Shown: positions 17,308 through 28,047 of the stretch, one piece after another | How positions within the stretch are numbered: position 1 is the first letter of the stretch | Layout of the letters: every line of letters starts with the position of its first letter | Source of the DNA: Nocardia exalbida NBRC 100660 | GTDB lineage: Bacteria; Actinomycetota; Actinomycetes; Mycobacteriales; Mycobacteriaceae | DNA: 64,000 bases | Direction: 5' to 3' | NCBI RefSeq assembly: GCF_000308575.1 | Contig: NZ_BAFZ01000007.1 | Coordinates: 1 to 64,000 of the forward strand | Notes under the pieces: model-generated | Database searches by the model: none | What the model was told of the DNA's origin: nothing | What the model saw: the letters and a program-made list of their open reading frames with translations, nothing else | Position numbers and translations under genes: made by a program

Positions 17308-17743
17308 GACGCGAACCCCGCAACACGCTCCGGAAGTGTGAAACGTGTGCGTCCGGCAACCCCTACCTGCCATTTCGATACCAAATAGCGACCTGGGTCA
17401 CAGCTTCTTTGCTGAACGTCGACTCGGTTATCACTAAGCAAACGAACCCCAAGTCTGGATTCCACCATTGTGTCCCTCACCTGCGCATTCGCAAGATCAA
17501 CTTTTTTGCAAATTGTCGGTAACTCGACTGTTGAATTGCCCGAAGACATGGTTCACTGGTTCCTGGTCGCAAGCTTCTGTGTTCGAGGGACGGATCCAAA
17601 GTCCAAACCGTCAGCAGGATCGATGTTGCGAACGGTGTGCTTGGTGCTTTCCTGCAGGGGGAACCAACAGTACAGCGGTCGGAACGGACCCGGTGGACGA
17701 ACCCAGTTGTCCGCCGTTCCGGTAAGAAAAGAGAAGGAACAGA
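17308..17743 (+). other. divergent region and long leader of the cold-shock gene
   Basis: About 435 bases separate the helicase start from cspA. The part from 17390 to 17560 is distinctly AT-rich (for example CAACTTTTTTGCAAATTG near 17501), typical of cold-shock gene regulatory DNA with a long 5' untranslated region. I could not fix a promoter pair with confidence. Short ORFs here have no good starts. Confidence 0.4.
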
Positions 17744-17950
17744 ATGGCACAGGGAACTGTGAAGTGGTTCAACGCGGAGAAGGGGTTCGGCTTCATCGCG
17801 CCGGAGGACGGCTCCGCTGACGTCTTCGTCCACTACTCCGAGATCCAGGGTTCGGGTTTCCGCACCCTCGAGGAGAACCAGAAGGTCGAGTTCGAGGTCG
17901 GCCAGGGCACCAAGGGCCCGCAGGCCACCGGAGTGCGTGCACTCAGCTGA
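17744..17950 (+). CDS. cspA: cold-shock protein, CspA family
   Basis: A 68-residue cold-shock domain protein that binds single-stranded RNA and DNA and acts as an RNA chaperone. RNP1 is KGFGFI in the segment [17 protein letters not shown], and RNP2 is VFVHYSEI. The ribosome site GAGAAGGAACAG precedes the ATG. It lies upstream of topA, as Rv3648c does in M. tuberculosis, and has its own strong terminator, so it is monocistronic. Expression is probably high and partly controlled by the long leader. Confidence 0.97.
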   Translation: MAQGTVKWFNAEKGFGFIAPEDGSADVFVHYSEIQGSGFRTLEENQKVEFEVGQGTKGPQATGVRALS

Positions 17951-17966
17951 GCGCACGAGGATCCAC

Positions 17967-18007
17967 AGCTCGTCCCTCACCACCGGCAACGGGGTGAGGG
18001 ACGAGCT
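17967..18007 (+). terminator. strong terminator hairpin after cspA
   Basis: A perfect 15-bp stem, AGCTCGTCCCTCACC with GGTGAGGGACGAGCT, closes an 11-base loop and is followed by ATATCTG. It starts 16 bases after the cspA stop. The U run is short, as is common in actinobacteria. Confidence 0.85.
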
Positions 18008-18141
18008 ATATCTGGGGTAGTCACGGCCCGTGTGCGCCGGCGGATCGGTCCGCCGAGCATGCCGCGGCGCAGGTGTGGCGAAACGGCAGGCATACTGAGT
18101 CGAACTGGCGGGCGTACGCTCAGTGGTTCGAGTCGGAAGCA

Positions 18142-18170
18142 CTCGACCACACGCGGCGTCACGGTATAAA
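18142..18170 (+). promoter_or_regulatory. predicted housekeeping promoter of topA
   Basis: CTCGAC at 18142-18147 and TATAAA at 18165-18170 are separated by exactly 17 bases, a good match to the main sigma factor pattern. Transcription would start near 18177, about 95 bases before the topA start. An inverted repeat ACTGAG/CTCAGT lies just upstream. Confidence 0.55.
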
Positions 18171-18269
18171 CGTGTCTGGTGCGACGTTCAGCCGTCGCAG
18201 CCGCTCACCCCAAGCCGCGCACAGCGGAAACTACGCAGCGCGGGTCGATCAGGAAAGGTGTATTCGCCG

Positions 18270-21170
<2,901 letters not shown>

Positions 21171-21207
21171 GTTCTCGGCGCGTGGCGGTAGCCGTAGCCT
21201 GAGCGCC

Positions 21208-21714
21208 ATGAGTACCGAACAGGAGCGCGAGGATCTGATGGCGATGCTCGCCGACCAGCGCGAGCTCTTCCGCATCACCCTGCGTGGCATCGACGACGAG
21301 CAGGCGCGGAAGCGAACCACGGTGAGCGAGCTGACCCTGGGCGGGCTGCTGCACCACCTGGTCAGCTGCGAACGGCACTGGACGTCGGTGATCGTGCGGC
21401 GGGACGAGAACGCGGAACTGGATGTCTCGCAGTTCGGGGCCGAGTACGTGATGGCCCCCGAGGAGACCGTGGCAGGCCTGCTGGCCACCTGGGACGAGGT
21501 TGCCGCGGCGACGGCCGAGCTGATCCGCTCGGTGGACAGCCTCGACACCTCGATCCCCACTCCGACGACGCCGTGGACTCCGGAGCGCGTCTGGTGGTCG
21601 GTGCGCTACACGGTGCTGCACATCCTGCGGGAGATCGCGCATCACTCGGGGCACGCCGACATCATCCGTGAGGCGCTGGACGGGGCGAACAGCACGCACC
21701 AGCGCGCCTCCTAG
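21208..21714 (+). CDS. DinB-family protein (DUF664-like)
   Basis: A 168-residue four-helix-bundle protein of the DinB/YfiT metalloenzyme superfamily. Metal-binding histidines are visible in LLHHLVSCERHW (near residues 49-60) and in REIAHHSGHADII (near 143-155). Members include mycothiol- and bacillithiol-dependent transferases, so a thiol-transferase role is possible, but the substrate cannot be read from the sequence. It starts 37 bases after topA and may be co-transcribed. In M. tuberculosis the place next to topA is held by the adenylate cyclase Rv3645, absent here. Confidence 0.85.
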   Translation: MSTEQEREDLMAMLADQRELFRITLRGIDDEQARKRTTVSELTLGGLLHHLVSCERHWTSVIVRRDENAELDVSQFGAEYVMAPEETVAGLLATWDEVAAATAELIRSVDSLDTSIPTPTTPWTPERVWWSVRYTVLHILREIAHHSGHADIIREALDGANSTHQRAS

Positions 21715-21980
21715 CCTGGTCTGTCGAGTACGGCCGACTCGCTGTGGCCGCCGTGAGATCCCGGTGATGCCGGGTCCCGAAGGTGGCCTCGCACGCATCA
21801 GCTGGTGCGCAGAAGCTCTTCGGGCGATACGAGTGTCTCCCCCAGTCGGTTCGGCCGCGCGACGTTTCGATCCATCACACGGTGGATGCGTATGTGGACG
21901 CGATCCGGGGACGGCGGCGGAACAGCACGGCTGTTGCGGGCCGAGTCGGCCGTGCGGGAGAGTGCGCGCGTCGCCATTGC
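21715..21980. other. gene-free region before the holB tandem repeat
   Basis: About 265 bases between the DinB gene and the tandem repeat. Short frames are open but none has a ribosome site or sensible composition. I see nothing else here. Confidence 0.3.
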
Positions 21981-22247
21981 GGTGCTGCGGTATCGGCCTG
22001 AAACCGTTGGCAGGGCGGGGTGTGTGGTGAAGTGCGCGCTGCGGTGGGCGGTGAGAGTGCTCAGGTATCAGCCCGAAACTTGTCGGGAGGGGCGGGGTGT
22101 GTGGTGAAGTGCGCGCTGCGGTGGGCGGTGAGTGCTCAGGTAGCGGCGTGAAACCGTCGGTAGGGGCCGGGCGTGTGGTGAACTGCGCGTCCTGGTGGGC
22201 GGTGAGAGTGCTCAGGTATCAGCCCGAAACTTGTCGGGAGGGGCCGA
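21981..22247 (+). repeat. ~76-bp tandem repeat, about 3.5 copies, directly upstream of holB
   Basis: A partial copy (21981-22020) is followed by units starting at 22021, 22098 and 22172. Each unit reads GTGTGGTGAA, then TGGGCGGTGAG, GTGCTCAGGTA and a GAAAC-containing block ending in GGGAGGGGC or close to it. The first and last complete units are nearly identical over most of their length, while the middle one carries a short deletion and substitutions. The last copy ends in the GGGAGGGG that is the only plausible ribosome site for holB. Confidence 0.85.
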
Positions 22248-22260
22248 TAGGGTGTACGGC

Positions 22261-23466
22261 GTGGCGGGAGTCTTCGATCGATTGGTCGGCCAGGAGGCGG
22301 TCGAGTCCGAGCTGACGGCTGCCGCCGTAGCCGCGCGCGGGGGAGCGGTCGAAGGCGCGATGACGCATTCGTGGTTGTTCACCGGCCCGCCCGGCTCGGG
22401 CAGATCCGTCGCGGCGCTGTGCTTCGCGGCGGCGTTGCAGTGCACCGACTCGGGGACACCCGGGTGCGGCAGGTGTCACGCCTGCACCACGACCATGGCG
22501 GGCACGCACGGCGATGTGCGCCGGGTGGTGCCCGAGGGCCTGAGCATCAGCACCAAGGAGATGCGCGAGATCGTGCAGGTGGCCTCGCGCAGGCCGAGTA
22601 CCGGGCGCTGGCAGGTGGTGGTCATCGAGGACGCCGACCGATTGACCGAGGCGGCCGGAAACGTGCTGCTAAAGGTCGTCGAGGAGCCGCCGGAACGGAC
22701 GGTGTTCCTGCTCTGCGCACCCTCGGTCGACCCCGAGGACATCTCGATCACACTGCGCTCCCGCTGCCGGCACGTACACCTGGTGACGCCGTCGGTGCCC
22801 GCCATCGCGCGGGTGCTGCGGGAACGCGACAACCTCGACGAGAAGACCGCGAACTGGGCCGCCTCCATCAGCGGCGGCCATGTCGGCCGTGCCCGTAGGC
22901 TCGCCACCGACGAGGAGGCGCGAGGCCGCCGCCGACGCGCTCTGGCCTTGGTCACCGCATCCGGGAAGCCCGGCGCGGCCTACGCCGCCGCCGACGAGCT
23001 GGTACGCGCGGCCGACGACGAGGCCAAACAGATGAGCGCGACCCGCGACGAACGCGAGCGCGAAGAACTCGCGACCGCGATGGGCGCGGGCGGCACCGGC
23101 AAGGGCGCGGCGGGCGCGACTCGCGGCTCCGCCGGCGTGCTGAAGGACTTGGAGCGGCGGCAGAAATCCCGTGCGACCCGCACCGGCCGCGACGCACTCG
23201 ATCGCGCTCTGATCGACGTGGCGGGCGTCTACCGGGACGCGCTGGCCGTCCGATTCGGCGCCACCCGGCTCGGCTCCGGCATCGCGCTCACCCACCCGGA
23301 CCTGTCCGACGAGATCCACGACTTGGCCGAGCGTGTGCCCCCCGAAGGCCTGCTGAAATCCATCGAGGCCGTGCTCGCCTGCCGCGCCGCGCTCGACCTG
23401 AACGTCAAACCCCGTTTCGCCCTCGCCGCCATGGCCGCCGCCCTCATCGCGGCCCGCGCACAGTGA
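22261..23466 (+). CDS. holB: DNA polymerase III subunit delta'
   Basis: Clamp-loader subunit of 401 residues. The N-terminus AGVFDRLVGQEAVE matches actinobacterial delta' proteins. A P-loop-like FTGPPGSGRSVAAL is present (S/R in place of the usual KS/T, consistent with non-hydrolysing delta'). A zinc module C-x8-C-x2-C-x2-C is visible around CTDSGTPGCGRCHAC. The arginine-finger motif SRC is in TLRSRCRHVHL. The start is GTG 22261, which aligns with the family; GTG 22252 sits closer to the ribosome site in the tandem repeat and is an alternative. It is followed by a tRNA gene. Confidence 0.92.
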   Translation: MAGVFDRLVGQEAVESELTAAAVAARGGAVEGAMTHSWLFTGPPGSGRSVAALCFAAALQCTDSGTPGCGRCHACTTTMAGTHGDVRRVVPEGLSISTKEMREIVQVASRRPSTGRWQVVVIEDADRLTEAAGNVLLKVVEEPPERTVFLLCAPSVDPEDISITLRSRCRHVHLVTPSVPAIARVLRERDNLDEKTANWAASISGGHVGRARRLATDEEARGRRRRALALVTASGKPGAAYAAADELVRAADDEAKQMSATRDEREREELATAMGAGGTGKGAAGATRGSAGVLKDLERRQKSRATRTGRDALDRALIDVAGVYRDALAVRFGATRLGSGIALTHPDLSDEIHDLAERVPPEGLLKSIEAVLACRAALDLNVKPRFALAAMAAALIAARAQ

Positions 23467-23528
23467 CCGTGACCACCTGTTTTCGCGATCGGCCCGCGAG
23501 AGGATAGACTCGCTTGGCCGAAAGGCAC

Positions 23529-23601
23529 GCCGCCTTAGCTCAGTCGGTAGAGCGCTTCACTCGTAATGAAAAGGTCGGGGGTTCGATTCCCCCAGGCGGC
23601 T
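23529..23601 (+). tRNA. thrT: tRNA-Thr (anticodon CGT)
   Basis: A full cloverleaf can be read: acceptor GCCGCCT with AGGCGGC, D-loop AGCTCAGTCGGTAGAGC, anticodon stem TTCA/TGAA around CTCGTAA (anticodon CGT), and T-arm GGGGGTTCGATTCCCCC. The discriminator base is T and CCA is not encoded. It reads ACG threonine codons. Confidence 0.97.
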
Positions 23602-23744
23602 CAAAAAGCCAGGTCAACGGTTGTTTCCGTGCTGGGACGACTCAGTGCCGCAGTTGCGCCTACCGCAAGCCCGAGGTTGTCGTACGACGCTGTGGAACTG
23701 GAAGCGATACCGGCCGATCCCCACTCGTGGAGCGAGTCTGCGCG

Positions 23745-24140
23745 TCAGGGTGCGTCCAACACGCTTGCCGGAACCCCGTAGGGGAGAAACCGCACTCGAC
23801 GGCGATTATCGGTGTTGTCTCGATGTGCGCGTAAGGCCTCGAGTTCGCTCGGGAAGACCTGGTCGATCCTGGCCTCGCCGGTGTCGTCGATGCTGTAGAT
23901 CGCCCATACCCCGCTGCCCGTCTCGCCGGTGATCTCGCCCTCGGGCTCCGGTGGACGTGGCCGTTCCGGCTGGACGAACTGACCGAACAGCGACGCCAGC
24001 GAACCGAGGCCGGCGTGGTCGACGCGGTCGAGGTATACGCCGGCTTTCCCGAGCAGGTCGCGGAGTTCGGTTCCCGCCCCACGCAGTGCGCGTTCGAAAT
24101 CTTCCGGATCGATGCCGAAAGGTCCGTTGGTTGGCATCAT
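23745..24140 (-). CDS. hypothetical actinobacterial protein
   Basis: A 131-residue soluble protein that I do not recognise. It starts with an ATG behind a good ribosome site (CAGGAGAAC). The N-terminal half is helical and acidic (GIDPEDFERALRGAG). The C-terminal half looks like a small beta domain (GVWAIYSIDDTGEARIDQVF) that ends in a proline-rich tail. No signal peptide or membrane segment is seen. It stands alone between the tRNA and a divergent oxidoreductase gene. Confidence 0.7.
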   Translation of the reverse strand: MMPTNGPFGIDPEDFERALRGAGTELRDLLGKAGVYLDRVDHAGLGSLASLFGQFVQPERPRPPEPEGEITGETGSGVWAIYSIDDTGEARIDQVFPSELEALRAHRDNTDNRRRVRFLPYGVPASVLDAP

Positions 24141-24302
24141 GTTCTCCTGGGGACGAGGTGGGCGCTACGACCTCAGTGTGCTCGCGAAACGCCGACTTCG
24201 CCACGCCGCCCGCATCTGTCCTCGACAGCTGAGCGGCGGTGACGAGAGCGTTGCCACGCTTGGTTCCGGAGCGGCCTGCCCAATCCAGCGATCCTCGATT
24301 TT

Positions 24303-24348
24303 AGTGACCTGCATCACATTGTGTCAGGATGTGCGCCCCGGCGGTGTC
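24303..24348 (+). promoter_or_regulatory. CRP-like site and ECF41-like promoter of the oxidoreductase gene
   Basis: AGTGACCTGCATCACA (24303-24318) matches the CRP palindrome with one mismatch. Four bases later TGTCAGG (24322-24328), a 16-base spacer and TGTC (24345-24348) resemble the ECF41 promoter TGTCACA-N16-CGTC. A start near 24355 would leave a 28-base leader with the ribosome site GAAGGAG. The match is partial (five of seven and three of four bases). Confidence 0.45.
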
Positions 24349-24382
24349 TTGTTCCCGAGCCTCTCGGAGCGAAGGAGACACC

Positions 24383-25573
24383 ATGAGCAAGAACATCGAT
24401 GTGGTCGTGATCGGCGGCGGATACGCCGGCGTGATGGCGGCGAACCGTCTTACGCAGCGTGCCGACGTGACGGTGACCGTGATCAATCCCCGCCCGCTCT
24501 TCGTCCCACGGCTGCGTCTGCACCAACTGGTGGGCGGTACCCACGATGCGGTCGTCGACTATGCCGAAGTCCTCGCCGAGGGTGTGCGGCTGGTCGTCGA
24601 CAGCGTGACCGGAATCGACGCGGCCGGGCGCCGGGTGACGATGGCGGAGGGCGACGAGATCCGCTACGACTACCTGATCTACGCGGTGGGCAGCGGCAGT
24701 GCGGGCCCACGGGTGCCGGGCGCGGCAGAGTTCGCCTACCCGGTCGCGACCCTGGAGGCGGCGCAGCGTCTGCGGTCGGTGCTCTTCGACACGCCCATGG
24801 CGGCTGCGGTGACGGTCGTGGGGGGCGGTCCGACCGGCATCGAGACCGCCGCCGAGCTGGCAGAGCGGGGGCGGCGCGTCACGTTGGTCAGCGGCGGGAT
24901 CCTCGGCCCGTATCTGCATCCGAAGGCTCGGCGCACAGCCCGTAAGTATCTCGCCAAGCTGGGGGTCAGTGTGCTGGAGGGCCCGGACTCGGCAGTCGCC
25001 GCGGTGACGCGGGAGGCCGTGGAACTCGCCGACGGCCGCACGTTGGCGAGCCGGGTCACCATCTGGACCGCGGGCTTCGGCGTTCCGGATCTGGCCGCCC
25101 GCAGCGGGCTGAGCACCGATAGCGCCGGGCGTCTGCTCACCGACGAGACCCTGACCAGCGTCGACGACGAGCGCATCGTCGCGGCGGGCGATTCGGCGGC
25201 ACCGTCGGATCTGCCGTTCCGGATGAGCGCCTACGCCGCGGGTTGCCTCGGCGCCCATGCCGCGGACACCGTGCTGCACCGCATCGCGGGTGACCGGCCC
25301 GCGCCGATCGACCTGTCGTTCCCCGCCATGTGCATCAGCTTCGGCCGTGGTGCCGGGATCTTCCAGCTCGCCCACAAGGACGACACCGCGCTGCGGCTCT
25401 ACTTCAGCGGGCCGGTGGGCAAGAAGCTCAAGGAGTTCTCCTGCGCCTCCAGCGTCGAACACCTGGTGAACGAGGCGCGTAAGCCCGGGTCGCATTCCTG
25501 GTTCAAGGACGGCAAGCACAGGCCGGCTCTGCTGGAAGTCCGGCGTAGCGTCACCGCGTCACCGGTCGCCTAG
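24383..25573 (+). CDS. FAD-dependent NAD(P)H oxidoreductase (NDH-2-like)
   Basis: A 396-residue two-dinucleotide-fold flavoprotein. The FAD site is VVVIGGGYAGVMAANRL (residues 7-23), the NAD(P)H site is VTVVGGGPTGIETAAEL (near 145-161), and the later FAD motif RIVAAGDSAA is present. This is the pattern of type II NADH dehydrogenases and related quinone or ferredoxin reductases; a C-terminal amphipathic segment could allow membrane contact. It precedes a SigJ/ECF41-type sigma factor gene, a pairing in which the sigma factor usually controls the neighbouring oxidoreductase. The physiological acceptor is unknown. Confidence 0.88.
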   Translation: MSKNIDVVVIGGGYAGVMAANRLTQRADVTVTVINPRPLFVPRLRLHQLVGGTHDAVVDYAEVLAEGVRLVVDSVTGIDAAGRRVTMAEGDEIRYDYLIYAVGSGSAGPRVPGAAEFAYPVATLEAAQRLRSVLFDTPMAAAVTVVGGGPTGIETAAELAERGRRVTLVSGGILGPYLHPKARRTARKYLAKLGVSVLEGPDSAVAAVTREAVELADGRTLASRVTIWTAGFGVPDLAARSGLSTDSAGRLLTDETLTSVDDERIVAAGDSAAPSDLPFRMSAYAAGCLGAHAADTVLHRIAGDRPAPIDLSFPAMCISFGRGAGIFQLAHKDDTALRLYFSGPVGKKLKEFSCASSVEHLVNEARKPGSHSWFKDGKHRPALLEVRRSVTASPVA

Positions 25574-25695
25574 CCGATCCCGCCGGTGACTTCGACTGCA
25601 CGATGTGCGGCAGCGCCCCTGAGCGCGGAGGCTGCCGCACGCGGCAGCGACAACCGGCGTCGCACGGCCCCCGACGGCAGGAAGAAGAGGACTGG

Positions 25696-26646
25696 ATGGA
25701 CACAGCAAATGAACCCGGCGAGTCGCGGCGGGCCGACGGTGCGGGAGCGGGTCGCGACCATGCCACGGTCGAGGCGACGGAAACGTTCGTCGCCCACCGC
25801 AACCTGCTCTTCACCGTCGCCTACGAGATGCTCGGATCGGCGGCCGATGCCGACGACGTCCTCCAGGAGACGTGGTTGCGTTGGGTGGCGGTCGACGCGG
25901 CGCACGTCGACGACGCCCGTGCCTATCTGGTTCGGATCACCACCCGTCAGGCGCTCAACCGGCTGCGGTCGATGAAACGCCGCAGGGAGGCTTACGTAGG
26001 TTCCTGGTTGCCCGAGCCACTGCTCACCACGCCGGATGTGGCCGCCGATGTCGAACTCGCCGAGAGTGTCTCGATGGCGCTGATGCTCGTGCTGGAGACG
26101 TTGACCCCGACCGAACGCGCGGTGTTCGTGCTGCGCGAAGCATTCGGGATGGGCTATGACGACATCGCGGCCGCGGTCGACAAGACTCCCGCCGCCGTCC
26201 ACCAGCTCGCCCACCGCGCCCGCCGCCACGTCGAAGCCCGTCGTCCGCGCCGCTCGGTCACCGCGCGAGAGGCCGAAGCGGCTGCCGCCGCGTTCCGGCG
26301 CGCGCTCGAGACCAGAGACCTGCGCGGCCTGCTGGACATACTGGCCCCCGACGTCGTGGCGATCAGCGACGGAGGTGGCATCAAGCAGGCCACACCGCGT
26401 CCGGTCATCGGTGCGGGCAAGGTGGCCCGGTTCATCGTCGGCGGGCTCACCAGGAACGACGTCGCGCTCATCGTCGAGGCGACCACGGTCAACGGCAGTC
26501 CCGCATTGGCTCTGTACGTGGACGGAGAACTCGACGGTGTCATCGCGATGCGCGTCGAGGACACCCGTATCGCCGGTCTCTATTACGTCCGCAACCCGCA
26601 GAAACTGACCCGCGTCGATTCCGAGATCCCACTCACTCTGCGCTGA
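25696..26646 (+). CDS. ECF sigma factor with SnoaL-like C-terminal domain (SigJ/ECF41 type)
   Basis: A 316-residue sigma factor. Region 2 is seen in AYEMLGSAADADDVLQETWLR shortened as AADADDVLQETWL (near residues 54-66), region 4 in LTPTERAVFVLREAFG followed by the YDDIAAAVDKTPAAVHQ helix-turn-helix (near 152-172). After the linker a SnoaL-like domain (residues about 195-305) ends the protein, including the DGGG segment and NP near the end that I associate with ECF41. In this group the fused domain, not an anti-sigma factor, regulates activity. The ATG at 25696 follows AAGAAGAGG. It shares orientation with the oxidoreductase 120 bases upstream. Confidence 0.9.
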   Translation: MDTANEPGESRRADGAGAGRDHATVEATETFVAHRNLLFTVAYEMLGSAADADDVLQETWLRWVAVDAAHVDDARAYLVRITTRQALNRLRSMKRRREAYVGSWLPEPLLTTPDVAADVELAESVSMALMLVLETLTPTERAVFVLREAFGMGYDDIAAAVDKTPAAVHQLAHRARRHVEARRPRRSVTAREAEAAAAAFRRALETRDLRGLLDILAPDVVAISDGGGIKQATPRPVIGAGKVARFIVGGLTRNDVALIVEATTVNGSPALALYVDGELDGVIAMRVEDTRIAGLYYVRNPQKLTRVDSEIPLTLR

Positions 26647-26722
26647 ACACCGGTTACGGCGCGTCCGCGCACCGCTTGGGGCTCGCCTACCCGCGTCTCG
26701 GTTGCGGGCGGGTCCGGCGGGC

Positions 26723-27184
26723 TCATCCTGCCTGCGGCACGGCGGGTAGGTCGTCGAGGGTGCCGAGGAGTGGGGTCAGTCGCTGGAGTTCTTCCAGATG
26801 TGTGGCGCTGAGCAGGGCCAGGATTTCCTTGCCCGCCTCGGTGAGGGTGAGGTGGACGACGCGGCGGTCGTTGCCCTGCCCTCGCTTGCGGGCGACGAGG
26901 CCGAGTTGCTCGGTGCGATCGATCAGTTGCACCACACTGTGGTGGCGGGTGGACAGGTAGCCTGCGATCTCTCCGATCGTCGGCCCGCCCGGGGCGGAAT
27001 GCCCGCGGATCGCCAGCAGCAGTTGGTGTTGCGTATCGGTGAGCCCCACTTCGGCCGCCCGGCGCTCACTCCACCGCAGGAGCCGGCGAAGCCCGGCCCG
27101 GAACGCCAGCAGCCGCGAGTACTCCTGATCGCTCAGGTGCTGAGACTTAGGCGGTACCGGCGATGGCATCGACTCATCCATCAT
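26723..27184 (-). CDS. MarR-family transcriptional regulator
   Basis: A 153-residue winged-helix repressor. The DNA-recognition part is visible in TIGEIAGYLSTRHHSVVQLI (near residues 70-89), followed by the wing GLVARKRGQGNDRRVVHLTLT. The basic RR of the wing and the dimerising terminal helices fit the family. Two ATG codons lie in tandem at the start. Directly upstream are two palindromes that probably are its own operators, shared with the divergent SPW gene. The inducing ligand is unknown; phenolic or oxidative signals are common in this family. Confidence 0.9.
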   Translation of the reverse strand: MMDESMPSPVPPKSQHLSDQEYSRLLAFRAGLRRLLRWSERRAAEVGLTDTQHQLLLAIRGHSAPGGPTIGEIAGYLSTRHHSVVQLIDRTEQLGLVARKRGQGNDRRVVHLTLTEAGKEILALLSATHLEELQRLTPLLGTLDDLPAVPQAG

Positions 27185-27187
27185 GGA

Positions 27188-27214
27188 GTGATATTATCAC
27201 AGAGTGATATATCA
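27188..27214. promoter_or_regulatory. paired MarR operator palindromes
   Basis: GTGATATTATCAC (27188-27200) is a perfect palindrome around its central base, and TGATATATCA (27205-27214) is a second perfect one. They begin 16-17 bases apart, share GTGATAT, and start four bases upstream of the marR ATG. The position in the divergent gap fits autoregulation plus control of the SPW gene. Confidence 0.65.
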
Positions 27215-27316
27215 GTGAGCGGCGATCAGGCCCGGCCGCGTCGCGGAACCGATCGCGGCCGCCCGGCTCGGGAGAGAGCTTCGATTCGCCACTACGTCTG
27301 AAGGGTGGTGGAGAGT

Positions 27317-27820
27317 GTGAGTAGTGAAACCATGATGAGTCGGCATCCCGACATCGTGGAGTTGCGGGAGAAGTACGAGCGCGCCTCGGAGGCGCCCGAC
27401 GCCCAAGCGGTCACCGGCCTGATGTTCCTGACCGGGCTCTACATCGCTATCTCCCCGTGGGTCGTGGGGTTCAACGGGTTCTCGACGTTGACCGTCAACA
27501 ACCTCGTCGTCGGCATCGCCCTCGCGATGCTGGCCTTCGGATTCGCCTCGGTTTACGGCCGGACCCATGGCATCGTCTGGGCCGCGCCGCTGCTCGGCCT
27601 CTGGACGATCCTGGCCCCCTGGGTGGTCAGCGGCGACGTCGACACCACGTCGACGATCTGGAACAACGTGGTCGCCGGCGCAATCGCTGTGCTGCTCGGC
27701 CTGGGCTCGATGTTCCTCGGGATGAGCCGGACCGGCCGCCTCACCGGCGAGGCGCCTGCCGCGAACGCGACTCGAACGCAGCGACCGTCCGGGCTGCCGC
27801 CGGAAACTTCCGCCCGGTGA
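27317..27820 (+). CDS. SPW-repeat membrane protein
   Basis: A 167-residue membrane protein with the SPW repeat: two units each with two membrane segments and the motifs ISPWVVGF and APWVVSG, followed by conserved asparagines (TVNNLVVG, IWNNVVAG). Start GTG 27317 is chosen because GGTGGAGA lies just upstream; a GTG at 27305 is possible. The tail of about 30 residues is rich in small and polar residues. The function of SPW proteins is unknown. Its divergent position suggests control by the MarR protein. Confidence 0.82.
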   Translation: MSSETMMSRHPDIVELREKYERASEAPDAQAVTGLMFLTGLYIAISPWVVGFNGFSTLTVNNLVVGIALAMLAFGFASVYGRTHGIVWAAPLLGLWTILAPWVVSGDVDTTSTIWNNVVAGAIAVLLGLGSMFLGMSRTGRLTGEAPAANATRTQRPSGLPPETSAR

Positions 27821-27915
27821 GCGCGTAGTGCATCCCGGCTGAATCGGCACGGCTTTTTCCACGCGCAAACCCCTGCAAATAGGAGCCGTCCGAGGATGCG
27901 TTCTTCGCACACTGT

Positions 27916-27968
27916 GAGGTGTTGGGTCTGGGGTGGCCGCGGGCGCTGGCTACCCCAGACCCGACCTC
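27916..27968. terminator. strong hairpin after the SPW gene
   Basis: GGGTCTGGGGT (27924-27934) pairs perfectly with ACCCCAGACCC (27952-27962). The helix is extended by GAGGT and ACCTC across a small bulge. No T run follows, so termination is inferred from stem strength and position; it could also shape the 5' end of the rsbQ transcript. Confidence 0.5.
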
Positions 27969-28047
27969 TACCGAAAGCCGCCTTCCCCCCGCCAGGCAGA
28001 ACGACCGGCGGTGGGCGTTCGCCCGAATTTTCTGCGAAGGTGTCTAT

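Noticed and set aside
21981..22247. Possible CRISPR array
   Set aside because: Units are contiguous tandem copies of ~76 bp with no unique spacers and no cas genes nearby.
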